Below, one piece after another: positions 26,941 through 33,210 of a stretch of DNA of 36,760 nt; within the stretch, counting starts at the first letter, position 1; each line of letters begins with the position of its first letter. The notes beneath the pieces are model-generated. The model was not told the origin of the DNA and made no database searches. It worked only from the letters and a program-made list of their open reading frames with translations. Source of the DNA: a virus; IMG/VR virus record IMGVR_UViG_3300025732_000123, positions 1 through 36,760 of that record; one strand, 5' to 3'. The position numbers were made by a program, and so were the translations under genes.

Positions 26941-27145
26941 AACCGTGCTCCCGCTGGAAGTTGAAGTGGAGTATCAGGAATTTCCTGAGGACACGGAGCT
27001 AGACCTCCCTCCTCAGGTGGAAATTGTGGGCATTTTTGCCCTTCCCTCTGAGAACTCTCCTCGGGCCAGACGGGCTAACTTGCTGTACTCGCTTAGTGAA
27101 GCAGAGGTCATCAACCTTGAAGACGAAATACTGGGGGATTTGTGA
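26924..27145 (+). CDS. Small acidic protein of unknown function (73 aa)
   Basis: ATG 26924 is preferred: AAGGTGG at 26911-26917 sits 6 nt upstream; GTG 26918 is also in frame but too close. The gene overlaps the upstream one by 17 nt. The protein (TVLPLEVEVEYQEFPEDTEL; QVEIVGIFALPSENS; SEAEVINLEDEILGDL) is acidic, in contrast to its basic neighbours, with a central beta-rich part and a helical end. I do not recognise the family. Confidence 0.65.
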   Translation: MPRVHKTVLPLEVEVEYQEFPEDTELDLPPQVEIVGIFALPSENSPRARRANLLYSLSEAEVINLEDEILGDL

Positions 27146-27228
27146 CAGGAGAAACGTTCGCCGAATGGTTCATCATTGCTATAAGCTCTATAACACTGTG
27201 CTGCTGCTTATGGCTCGATATCTTGTAG
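27142..27228 (+). CDS. Putative single-pass membrane microprotein (28 aa)
   Basis: GTG 27142 overlaps the previous stop as GTGA. The frame encodes TGETFAEW followed by a hydrophobic run (FIIAISSITLCCCLW) and ends LDIL before TAG at 27226. The segment is long enough for one transmembrane helix, with Cys-Cys-Cys at its centre. The ribosome site (GGGGGA, 4 nt away) is close. It overlaps the following frame. It could be spurious, but GTGA coupling is used elsewhere in this genome (29306, 30256). Confidence 0.3.
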   Translation: MTGETFAEWFIIAISSITLCCCLWLDIL

Positions 27229-27368
27229 AACTCCTGAGAGGGTCAAAGGACAGGCTCACCCGCGCTGACCGGGAGGAAATCGCGGATGAAATTGAAACCC
27301 TGATGCTCAGACTGGAGCTGGAGAAAACGCTCAGAACAGCGCTTACGCAGGAGGACAAAAAACCATGA
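27165..27368 (+). CDS. Small helical protein of unknown function (67 aa)
   Basis: The frame ends in an ATGA overlap with the next gene, supporting its reality. The start is uncertain: ATG 27165 lies 13 nt after AGGAG, while ATG 27210 would give 52 residues without a clear ribosome site. The common part (MARYLVELLRGSKDRLTRAD; REEIADEIETLMLRLELEKT) is charged and helical with a likely short coiled coil. I do not recognise it. If the membrane microprotein at 27142 is real, 27210 would be the better start. Confidence 0.5.
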   Translation: MVHHCYKLYNTVLLLMARYLVELLRGSKDRLTRADREEIADEIETLMLRLELEKTLRTALTQEDKKP

Positions 27369-27565
27369 GCACGCCTGAGCCCTTGCGATATTTTTATCAG
27401 GGGCCTCAGGTCCCGAATGTGCCATTCCGGATGTCGGAATTTCGGGGCTATTTCCCGTCTGAACAAGCGTTCAGACGGGCGATGGCATGGGCAGCGGAAC
27501 TGGAACGACGGAATTGCCCCAGACGCGCTTGGAGAGTACGATTAGGGCTGGATGGCACAGATTAA
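27365..27565 (+). CDS. Small unknown protein (66 aa)
   Basis: ATG 27365 overlaps the previous stop and follows AGGAGGAC by 8 nt, a good start. It encodes TPEPLRYFYQGPQVPNVPFR, then MSEFRGYFPSEQAFRRAMAW and a basic end (RRNCPRRAWRVRLGLDG). The central SEFRGYFPSEQAFRRAMAWA looks like one amphipathic helix. I recognise no family. Confidence 0.6.
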   Translation: MSTPEPLRYFYQGPQVPNVPFRMSEFRGYFPSEQAFRRAMAWAAELERRNCPRRAWRVRLGLDGTD

Positions 27566-27576
27566 GGGCCCCGTCA

Positions 27577-27900
27577 ATGCCAAAAAAGCGCAAGCCGCGC
27601 CGGTACTCCGGCGGCGGCAACGTTGCCCCTAAAGAAGGGGACAATGTTGTCCCTAAAAAAGAGACGCAAGAAGAGCTTATGGCGTCTCTTTTGAACGTGC
27701 GTGGACCACGGCCCACGAAGCCATCTATTCGATCTCCTAATGCCCAAGCGGTAATCCCCCGCAAAAAAACCCCTCTCACCAGAAAAAAACCTGTTCCAGT
27801 TGCCTCGCAACGCATGGAAGAGGTTCCAACACCACAAGCAAAGTTCTGGCGAGGGGGGTCAGTCAAACCCATAGGTCGTGCGCGGCCTCGTTCCAGATAG
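27577..27900 (+). CDS. Small basic low-complexity protein with GPRP and WRGG motifs (107 aa)
   Basis: ATG 27577 is chosen because AAGGG (27564-27568) lies 8 nt upstream; the frame is open further left without a ribosome site. It begins PKKRKPRRYSGGGNVAPKEG with a VAPKEGDN/VVPKKE doublet, then NVRGPRPTKPSIRS and PRKKTPLTRKKPVPVAS. It ends AKFWRGGSVKPIGRARPRSR. It is very rich in Lys, Arg and Pro and likely disordered. The RGPRP and RGG-basic tail recur in neighbouring genes. DNA binding or virion packaging is conceivable; no function is known. Confidence 0.65.
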   Translation: MPKKRKPRRYSGGGNVAPKEGDNVVPKKETQEELMASLLNVRGPRPTKPSIRSPNAQAVIPRKKTPLTRKKPVPVASQRMEEVPTPQAKFWRGGSVKPIGRARPRSR

Positions 27901-27912
27901 GAAGGAAATTAA

Positions 27913-28971
27913 ATGCGAACTCCGAAGAAGGCGATGCCCGGTCGCGGCAAGAAGGTCATGGCGAAGAAGCCCGCTGCTAAGAAGCCCGCTGCTAAAAAGG
28001 TCATGGCCAAGGGCAAGGTTCCTGTCCAGAAGTATCAGGTAGGTGGTGTGGCCGCTCCCGCTCGGACCGCGATGGCGACTACTCCTGCAGCGCGTCCGGG
28101 AATGGCCGTCCCCGGACGCGGGATGGCCGTCCCGCGTCCGGGCATGGGTGGTTCGATGATTGCCAACAATGGCGGTGGCATGGGCCGTGGAGTGCCTCGT
28201 CCGGGCATGGGTGGTTCGATGATTGCCAACAACGGCGGTGGGATGATGTCTCCTCCGTCTCGGCCCAACATTCCGGGGATCACTCCTCCAATCAATCGCC
28301 CCGTTCGCACTCCGCCGCAGCCGCAGGGGATGCCGCAGGGAATGAGCCCGGCAATGCAGCAGTACGCTCAGATGATGCAGCAGCGGCAGGGGATGCGCGC
28401 TGCTGGTGGGATTGGCGGGCATTCAGGGCTGCAGGGGATGGACCCAGCAATGCAACAGCAGTATCAAAGGCAGCTGGAGCAGGCCGCGCAGCAGCGGCAG
28501 GGGATGCCGCAGCAAGGGCAGCAGCAGTTCATGCAGTCTGTCAGGGCAGGTGCTCCTACAGCAGGACCGACGGCGCAGGTATACCCCGCAATGCCGTCAG
28601 GACCGACGGCGCAGGTATACCCCGCAATGCCGCAGCGGCAGGGGATGCAGGGTATGCAGGGACTGGGCGCGGGGCAGGGAATGGACCCAAAAATGCATCC
28701 GGATTATCAGTCGCCGGAGACCATCGACTTGCGGGATCCTGCGATGGCTGCTCGGTATGGGCATCTGGGTCGTGAGCCGCAGCCGTTGACGCAGGAGCAG
28801 TTGCAGCAATTGCAGCAGTTTGGGACGCCGCTGCCGCGCTTCAGGAAAGGCGGCGAGGCCAAGAAAAAGGCCGCAGCGCAAGGTCGCATGGCCAAGCCCG
28901 CAGGGCGGGGCCGCATGACTAAACCCGCAGTGCGTGGCCGCATGGCCAAGCCGACACGAGGGAAGAAGTAA
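27913..28971 (+). CDS. Histone-H1-like Lys/Ala/Pro, Met/Gln/Gly-rich protein (352 aa)
   Basis: ATG 27913 follows AGGAAG. The N-terminus (residues 1-45: KKAMPGRGKKVMAKKPAAKK, then PAAKKVMAKGK) resembles histone H1 tails. The middle is Gly/Met/Pro/Gln-rich with internal duplications (PRPGMGGSMIANNGGGM twice; GPTAQVYPAMP twice). The end is FRKGGEAKKKAAAQGRMAKP followed by further GRGRM(T/A)KP units, a second basic tail. The whole chain is probably disordered with two DNA-binding-like ends. I infer a DNA-condensing or virion-packaged protein; no solid homology is claimed. Confidence 0.65.
   Translation: MRTPKKAMPGRGKKVMAKKPAAKKPAAKKVMAKGKVPVQKYQVGGVAAPARTAMATTPAARPGMAVPGRGMAVPRPGMGGSMIANNGGGMGRGVPRPGMGGSMIANNGGGMMSPPSRPNIPGITPPINRPVRTPPQPQGMPQGMSPAMQQYAQMMQQRQGMRAAGGIGGHSGLQGMDPAMQQQYQRQLEQAAQQRQGMPQQGQQQFMQSVRAGAPTAGPTAQVYPAMPSGPTAQVYPAMPQRQGMQGMQGLGAGQGMDPKMHPDYQSPETIDLRDPAMAARYGHLGREPQPLTQEQLQQLQQFGTPLPRFRKGGEAKKKAAAQGRMAKPAGRGRMTKPAVRGRMAKPTRGKK
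28135..28635 (+). repeat. Internal duplications in the H1-like gene (63 bp and 36 bp)
   Basis: A 63-bp unit starting CGTCCGGGCATGGGTGG repeats at 28135 and 28198, near identical over about 48 bp. A 36-bp unit (GGACCGACGGCGCAGGTATA onward) repeats at 28564 and 28600, almost perfectly. Both are in frame. Confidence 0.9.
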
Positions 28972-28985
28972 GGGGGAAATCGAGA

Positions 28986-29309
28986 ATGAATCCAGCTCAA
29001 AAGCGTCAGCTAATGGATAACCCTGACTTCGAAAAAGAACTCATTAAAAGGGCTCCAGAAGCACGTCCATTGTTTCAGGCCGCAGAGAAAATCGGGCTGG
29101 CTGCGCGGCAAGCGATTGCTAACTACGTTCAAGGAGAAATGATGCCCCGCAAAGCCGCCTCAGGCCTATATGCCAACATCCACGCCAAACGAGCCCGCAT
29201 CGCTGCGGGCTCTGGCGAAAAGATGCGCGCCCCGGGGAGCAAAGGCTCCCCAACGGACAAGGCGTTTCGTGTATCGAAGCGCACAGCTAAAAAAGGAAAA
29301 TCAAAGTGA
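28986..29309 (+). CDS. Small phage protein with the NIHAKRxRIAAGSGEKMR motif (107 aa)
   Basis: ATG 28986 follows GGGGGAAA. The N-terminal half is helical (FEKELIKRAPEARPLFQAAE). The C-terminal half is YANIHAKRARIAAGSGEKMR followed by APGSKGSPTDKAFRVSKRTA and a Lys-rich end. The 'NIHxKRxRIxxGSGExMRxPGxxGxPT' block is one I recognise at the end of many small phage proteins of unknown function. It is basic and may touch nucleic acid. Its stop region is followed by a GTGA-coupled gene. Confidence 0.75.
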   Translation: MNPAQKRQLMDNPDFEKELIKRAPEARPLFQAAEKIGLAARQAIANYVQGEMMPRKAASGLYANIHAKRARIAAGSGEKMRAPGSKGSPTDKAFRVSKRTAKKGKSK

Positions 29310-30259
29310 AAAAAATGTCGAAGTCCGAAATTGCGCGCCTTGATGCGCGAATGGCGGAACTGGATAAATACTTGAACGATCCCGACCTCGTTCTAACTCG
29401 TGGGCCTACCGGGAAACTCCAGTTCAGATCAAAGTCTGATACGGCCCAAGATCCCTCGGAAGAAACGCCACGCGCTAGGGCAGCTGCAACACCCCCTGCT
29501 TCAAAAGCAGAGATGCCCTCTACAAAGTCTATGCTGCCCCCCGTCTCTGACGTGTCTGGAAAATATCGACCCTCATGGGGCGGCTCGATGAAGCCCGTTC
29601 CAAGCACCAGCACCGCCGCGCCAGCAAACAAACGACGCCCCGGAATGGCGGAAAGTCTTTCGAACTACGCGGGGGACATGGCAAAGGGTTTCGGGGAAGG
29701 CATGGCCTCGGGGGTCTCTTTGTTGTTCGGGAAAGGTAAGCCCAAGGCCCGCGCACCACGGACCTCTGGCGGCGCTATGACTGAAAGCGGCCCACGGGCT
29801 GTTTTTCGTGGGCGCTCTTACCCGCAGCAGGAACCTGCAGGACTTTCTGCGCCAGCGGCGATGCCGCGTTTGGGGTCGAGTAGTACCCCTCGTTTGGGAA
29901 GCCCACCTCCGCGACTTGCCGCGCCTAAGCCGGCTAAGGTTAAAGAAAAGAAAGCCTCTATTTACGCCCCTAAGGCGGACGTCATTGGAAAGCGTAAGCC
30001 GCGTGCATCCGCTACCCTGAGCAGACCCACTGCTCGACAGGGGCGGGACATTTCCTCCGTGTCCACTGGAGCACGTCAGGACACAATTCGAAGCACTACA
30101 CGTAAGCGTAAATACAAGCCGGGGACCTCCAAAAAAGCACAAAGGGTTCGTAGTGCAGTAGAAGCACACCGCCAAAAACTGGTGACGCCGGATGAAGCCA
30201 TGGCCATGATGCAGGGCCTTCGCTACGGCGGCGAGGTACGTCGGCAGAAGCGCAAGTGA
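29306..30259 (+). CDS. Basic disordered protein with GPRA and LRYGG motifs (317 aa)
   Basis: GTG 29306 (GTGA overlap; AGGA 8 nt upstream) is preferred to ATG 29315. The N-terminus is helical (SKSEIARLDARMAELDKYLN). The long middle is Pro/Ser/Ala/Lys-rich with RAPRTSGGAMTESGPRAVFR (residues about 149-168). The C-terminal 60 residues are strongly basic (TSKKAQRVRSAVEAHRQKLV; TPDEAMAMMQGLRYGGEVRR plus QKRK). The terminal LR-aromatic-GG-basic motif matches the end of the 33203 protein (LRHGGLAKKR). I recognise no family; a nucleic-acid-binding virion protein is possible. Confidence 0.65.
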   Translation: MKKMSKSEIARLDARMAELDKYLNDPDLVLTRGPTGKLQFRSKSDTAQDPSEETPRARAAATPPASKAEMPSTKSMLPPVSDVSGKYRPSWGGSMKPVPSTSTAAPANKRRPGMAESLSNYAGDMAKGFGEGMASGVSLLFGKGKPKARAPRTSGGAMTESGPRAVFRGRSYPQQEPAGLSAPAAMPRLGSSSTPRLGSPPPRLAAPKPAKVKEKKASIYAPKADVIGKRKPRASATLSRPTARQGRDISSVSTGARQDTIRSTTRKRKYKPGTSKKAQRVRSAVEAHRQKLVTPDEAMAMMQGLRYGGEVRRQKRK

Positions 30260-30663
30260 GAGAACCTAAAAAGACCGCTAAGAAGGCTGTGAGGAATCTG
30301 GCTAAAGGGGGCGCTAAACTGCCCCTTGAGCCTATGCCCTATACCAGCCCGGATTTTCAAAAAAGGATAGATTATCCTGAGCGGTCTCCTGTTTTGCGTA
30401 ATAAAAACGGACAGGTTGAAACCCATCGAATGGCTGCGGAGCGAGGAGAAGATGGGAAATGGTACGTCTTCCCCACCGTACAAAACATAGGTGGTAAACT
30501 TAAAAAGTTCTCTAGCGTTCCAAGCGCTTTTAGTTCCGCCATCAAACGCGGAGATTACTATCGGTTCAATACAAAAAAAGAAGCTATTCCGTATGCTTCT
30601 GGGGCATATAAAACGCCTAAATTTAAGCAGTTCTATAAAGAACTTCCCGGTAGTAAAAAATGA
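30256..30663 (+). CDS. Phage protein with a compact DNA-spaced 'VETHRMA...FPT' domain (135 aa)
   Basis: GTG 30256 is coupled to the previous stop as GTGA. After a basic leader (KKTAKKAVRNLAKGGAKLPL) comes a compact domain: DYPERSPVLRNKNGQVETHR, MAAERGEDGKWYVFPTVQNI, SAIKRGDYYRFNTKKEAIPY and YKTPKFKQFYKE. This 'LRNxxGxVxTxxMAAExxxxGxWYxFPT...G....F.....A..YA...YK' layout recurs in phage proteins of unknown role. It overlaps the endolysin start as ATGA, so it belongs to the run-up to the lysis genes. Confidence 0.65.
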   Translation: MREPKKTAKKAVRNLAKGGAKLPLEPMPYTSPDFQKRIDYPERSPVLRNKNGQVETHRMAAERGEDGKWYVFPTVQNIGGKLKKFSSVPSAFSSAIKRGDYYRFNTKKEAIPYASGAYKTPKFKQFYKELPGSKK

Positions 30664-31010
30664 TCGAAACCCTCGGACAGCGACAGCGGCGCTTTACGCT
30701 CTATGTCGGCAAGCTCATTCTCTGGGCGTACGACAACGGGTTTGAGTTGACCGTGGGCGATGCCTATCGCTCTCCCGAGGCGGCGAAAATATACGCGGAG
30801 CGTGGCATCGGCTCGGCCACCAGCCTGCACTGCGAACGTCTGGCCATCGACCTGAACTTGTTCATCAAAGAAAAATACCAGACCGACACAGCGGCCTATG
30901 CGCCGCTCGGCAAGTACTGGAAGTCTCTTCACCCTGACTGTGCGTGGGGCGGAGACTTCCGCCGTCAAGACGGGAACCATTTCAGTCTACGCTACGGGAA
31001 CATGGCATGA
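30660..31010 (+). CDS. Endolysin, M15-family peptidase
   Basis: Starts in an ATGA overlap. The 116-residue protein has the M15 (VanY / L-Ala-D-Glu carboxypeptidase) layout: GDAYRSPEAA (R37), SLHCERLAIDLNLF with zinc ligands H57 and D64, then HPDCAWGGDFRRQDGNHFSL with H107 as third ligand. It should cut peptide crosslinks or stems in peptidoglycan at lysis. It has no signal peptide, fitting release by the holin encoded next, with which it overlaps by 4 nt. Length matches T5-like minimal endolysins. Confidence 0.93.
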   Translation: MIETLGQRQRRFTLYVGKLILWAYDNGFELTVGDAYRSPEAAKIYAERGIGSATSLHCERLAIDLNLFIKEKYQTDTAAYAPLGKYWKSLHPDCAWGGDFRRQDGNHFSLRYGNMA

Positions 31011-31423
31011 TCGCAGACGCAATCGCTGGAGTCGTCGGAAAAATAATCGACCGTGCATGGCCAGACCCTGCACAGAAAGCTGCCGCGCTTCTCGAACTGG
31101 AGAAGATGAAGCAGGCAGGCGAGTTCAAACAGCTTGATGCAGACATCCAAGCTATGCAGATGCAGGCCGATGTCAACAAAGTCGAAGCAGCCAGCACCGA
31201 CCCGTTCACCTCGCGGTGGCGTCCCTTTGTGGGATGGGTGTGCGGCTCTGCCTTGGCATGGCACTACATTGGTCGACCGTTGGCCGGATGGGTGCTGTTG
31301 CTTGCGGGAAATTCCACGCCAATCCCGGCAGTGGATTTGGGGGACCTCATCGTGATTCTGCTCGGGCTCTTAGGGCTCGGAGGTCTTCGCTCGTATGACA
31401 AACGTTTTGGGACTGCAAAATAA
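31007..31423 (+). CDS. 3TM holin of the gene-transfer-agent type (138 aa)
   Basis: ATG 31007 in an ATGA overlap with the endolysin. It matches the 3TM holin family first defined for gene transfer agent release: an N-terminal amphipathic segment (ADAIAGVVGKIIDRAWPDPA), a Lys/Glu helix with QADVNKVEAASTDPF, then TSRWRPFVGWVCGSALAWHY and a C-terminal hydrophobic stretch (LGDLIVILLGLLGLGGLRSY). It would make the inner-membrane lesion that lets the endolysin through. No Rz-type spanin was found beside it. Confidence 0.9.
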   Translation: MIADAIAGVVGKIIDRAWPDPAQKAAALLELEKMKQAGEFKQLDADIQAMQMQADVNKVEAASTDPFTSRWRPFVGWVCGSALAWHYIGRPLAGWVLLLAGNSTPIPAVDLGDLIVILLGLLGLGGLRSYDKRFGTAK

Positions 31424-31964
31424 AAGACGCTGTGGTTACTGCCACGAAATAAAACCCCTCACAGAATTTTTCGCATCCTTAACCAAACCTCTCGGCAAAC
31501 AGCACACATGCAAAGTCTGCCAAAAATATTTACGCGCAAAATATCGCAGCGGCCCAGAGGCCAAGAAGAAACGCTCCGAAGAGGATTTGAAAAAAAGATA
31601 CGGCATAACCTCCGACCAGCTCCAGCGTATGATCGCAAGTGTTGGAGGGGTGTGTGAGATTTGCCAAAAGCCGCCGTCGCGCTCACGATTGTTCGTGGAC
31701 CATTGTCACTCGTCCAAGCGCGTGCGGGGCCTGCTGTGTTCACCATGTAATCTTGGCCTAGGGAGTTTCAGAGATGACATCGACACCCTACGCCGCGCAA
31801 TCCATTACCTAGTCTATGACCTGCAGATGCCAGACCGCTGGGAGATTCTCCTCAATGAAAAAATTCGTCCCCGTAGAGCCAGACCGCTGGCAAGTGCTCG
31901 GCGACCACGCAATGCCGACCGACAACGTAAATCGCCCAGCGCACTATCAGAGGGGCAACCTTGA
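31395..31964 (+). CDS. Recombination endonuclease VII (HNH/treble-clef)
   Basis: ATG 31395 overlaps the holin by 29 nt; GGAGG lies 11 nt upstream. Residues 13-42 contain two Cys pairs (C13/C16, C39/C42), an extra zinc knuckle. The endonuclease VII core runs from about 65 to 140: EEDLKKRYGITSDQLQRMIA, CEICQKPP (C87, C90), LFVDHCHSSKRVRGLLCSPC (D102-H105, C115, C118) and NLGLGSFRDD. It should resolve branched or Holliday DNA before packaging, as T4 gp49 does, or act as a homing-like nuclease. The Arg-rich tail from residue 154 overlaps the next gene. Confidence 0.9.
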   Translation: MTNVLGLQNKRRCGYCHEIKPLTEFFASLTKPLGKQHTCKVCQKYLRAKYRSGPEAKKKRSEEDLKKRYGITSDQLQRMIASVGGVCEICQKPPSRSRLFVDHCHSSKRVRGLLCSPCNLGLGSFRDDIDTLRRAIHYLVYDLQMPDRWEILLNEKIRPRRARPLASARRPRNADRQRKSPSALSEGQP

Positions 31965-32130
31965 GTGCATCGACTGCATCGACGCGGTGACTGAAAACCT
32001 CGCCGGCTTCGAAGCCGTCTACACCGCACAAGTCGTTAAGTACATCTGGCGCTGGAAAGAAAAGAACGGCGTCGAGGACCTCCGCAAAGCGAAGTGGTAC
32101 CTCGACCGTTTGATCAAAAAGCTCATCTGA
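31855..32130 (+). CDS. DUF3310-type phage protein (91 aa)
   Basis: ATG 31855 (GGAG 11 nt upstream) is preferred; ATG 31912 is possible but has no ribosome site. The protein reads DNVNRPAHYQRGNLECIDCI, then VVKYIWRWKEKNGVEDLRKA and KWYLDRLIKKL. 'VNxPxHYxxG..E.ID.I....FxxGNxxKYxxRxxxKNGxEDLxKAxxYL' is the DUF3310 signature common in phages, probably a nucleotide- or DNA-metabolism accessory protein. The first 110 nt are read in another frame as the tail of endonuclease VII. Confidence 0.85.
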   Translation: MKKFVPVEPDRWQVLGDHAMPTDNVNRPAHYQRGNLECIDCIDAVTENLAGFEAVYTAQVVKYIWRWKEKNGVEDLRKAKWYLDRLIKKLI

Positions 32131-32147
32131 GGACCCGTCATGCCAAA
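32131..32147 (+). repeat. 17-bp direct repeat, left copy, at the ART-gene start
   Basis: GGACCCGTCATGCCAAA, with the ATG of the 32140 gene at positions 10-12. An identical copy at 33194-33210 contains the ATG of the 33203 gene. Flanks on both sides do not match. Confidence 0.95.
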
Positions 32148-33099
32148 GCCCTCTTCTCCGAAGCCCTCTTCGCCAAAGAAGGATTCCGTTAACGAGTTCA
32201 TTCGCTCCGCCCTTGGAAGTACGAAGCGTGAGCCCGGCTGGGAATACGGAAACGTCCTTCCCGTCCGCATGCGAAAGAACAAACAGGGTGAGAAGGAAAG
32301 AGAGTGGGGCCTCGGCTATAGCAATACTGCCAAGTCAATGCTCGATGCGTTTACCCTCCCTCGCCGTGCGATGGAAGGAGAGGAAGTAACGCCAGAACAG
32401 GCCATGGAAATGGCCATGAACGTCAGTGCTCCGGGCGTGGCCACGGCGCGTTATGCCCCCGGCGTCCTCAACATGCCCACGGTGTACCACGGCACCCCGC
32501 ATAAGTTTGAGCCTACGCCAGACAATCCTCTTGGGGAGTTCAGGGCTTCGCAAATTGGGACTGGGGAGGGTGCTCAAAAAATGGCGGCAAGTAACGCCGA
32601 AGATATTCCAGAAAAAGAAGGATATCTTCGTTTATACCACGGGGGGCACGACTCAGGGTTTGAGCAAGTCCCAAAGGGCGGGACATTTGATGGTTTTTTT
32701 GCGTCTGTCGGGAAAGTGCGCGGGCATGGGTCCGGTCACAATTATTTTGCGGATATTCCGGAGCATAAAATTTTAACGAATTACGATTTGAACTATGAAT
32801 TACCGTACAAAAAAGTCTTAGATGTATTCAGCAAAATAACAAAAATAAAGGAAAATGATCCAGAGTTTGAATCGGCATGGAAAGCAATCATTGAAGAAAC
32901 GAGCGACGCCGATGAGTTGGCTTTGTCTGCGGGATTGGCTGATGACTACGCAGAAGCCAGCATGGTTGCTCAAAAAATGCGAGGCCAAATTGCAAAACAA
33001 TTAGGCTATGACGCAGTAGAAATGCAAGACGAGCATGGGACAAGTTACCTTATTTCTCCGGGTGTTTCGTTAAAATACATCGGGGAAGCAGAAAAATAA
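32140..33099 (+). CDS. Chimeric ADP-ribosyltransferase-like phage protein (319 aa)
   Basis: Residues 1-110 include a PKPSSPKPSSPK tail and a TPEQAMEMAMNVSAPGVATA linker. Residues 115-146 (VYHGTPHKFE; GEFRASQIGTGEGAQ) match the start of ART-type domains of phage polyvalent proteins but break off. A second HG-type core follows: YLRLYHGGHDSGFEQVPKGG (162-181), DGFFASVGKVRGHGSGHNYF (184-203), and LGYDAVEMQDEHGTSYLISP near the end, which could carry the catalytic acid. GC drops from about 67% (32401-32460) to about 30% (32761-32880), so the second core looks imported. Likely NAD-dependent modification of host protein, if active. Confidence 0.65.
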   Translation: MPKPSSPKPSSPKKDSVNEFIRSALGSTKREPGWEYGNVLPVRMRKNKQGEKEREWGLGYSNTAKSMLDAFTLPRRAMEGEEVTPEQAMEMAMNVSAPGVATARYAPGVLNMPTVYHGTPHKFEPTPDNPLGEFRASQIGTGEGAQKMAASNAEDIPEKEGYLRLYHGGHDSGFEQVPKGGTFDGFFASVGKVRGHGSGHNYFADIPEHKILTNYDLNYELPYKKVLDVFSKITKIKENDPEFESAWKAIIEETSDADELALSAGLADDYAEASMVAQKMRGQIAKQLGYDAVEMQDEHGTSYLISPGVSLKYIGEAEK

Positions 33100-33193
33100 A
33101 AAAAACAGTAGGTAACATCAAGATGCGTGAGTCTTGCAAATAGCAGATCACAAGCTCAATACAGGAACCCGCAATAAAGAGAACAGTAACCAA

Positions 33194-33210
33194 GGACCCG
33201 TCATGCCAAA
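33194..33210 (+). repeat. 17-bp direct repeat, right copy, at the next gene's start
   Basis: Identical to 32131-32147. It contains the ribosome site region and ATG of the 33203 gene. Together the copies bound a 1046-bp segment holding the ART-like gene and its 95-bp tail. Confidence 0.95.

Noticed and set aside
27631-27650. CCCCTAAAGAAGGGG-type hairpin as a terminator in the 27577 gene
   Set aside because: Short stem inside a coding frame without a T-run; likely chance.
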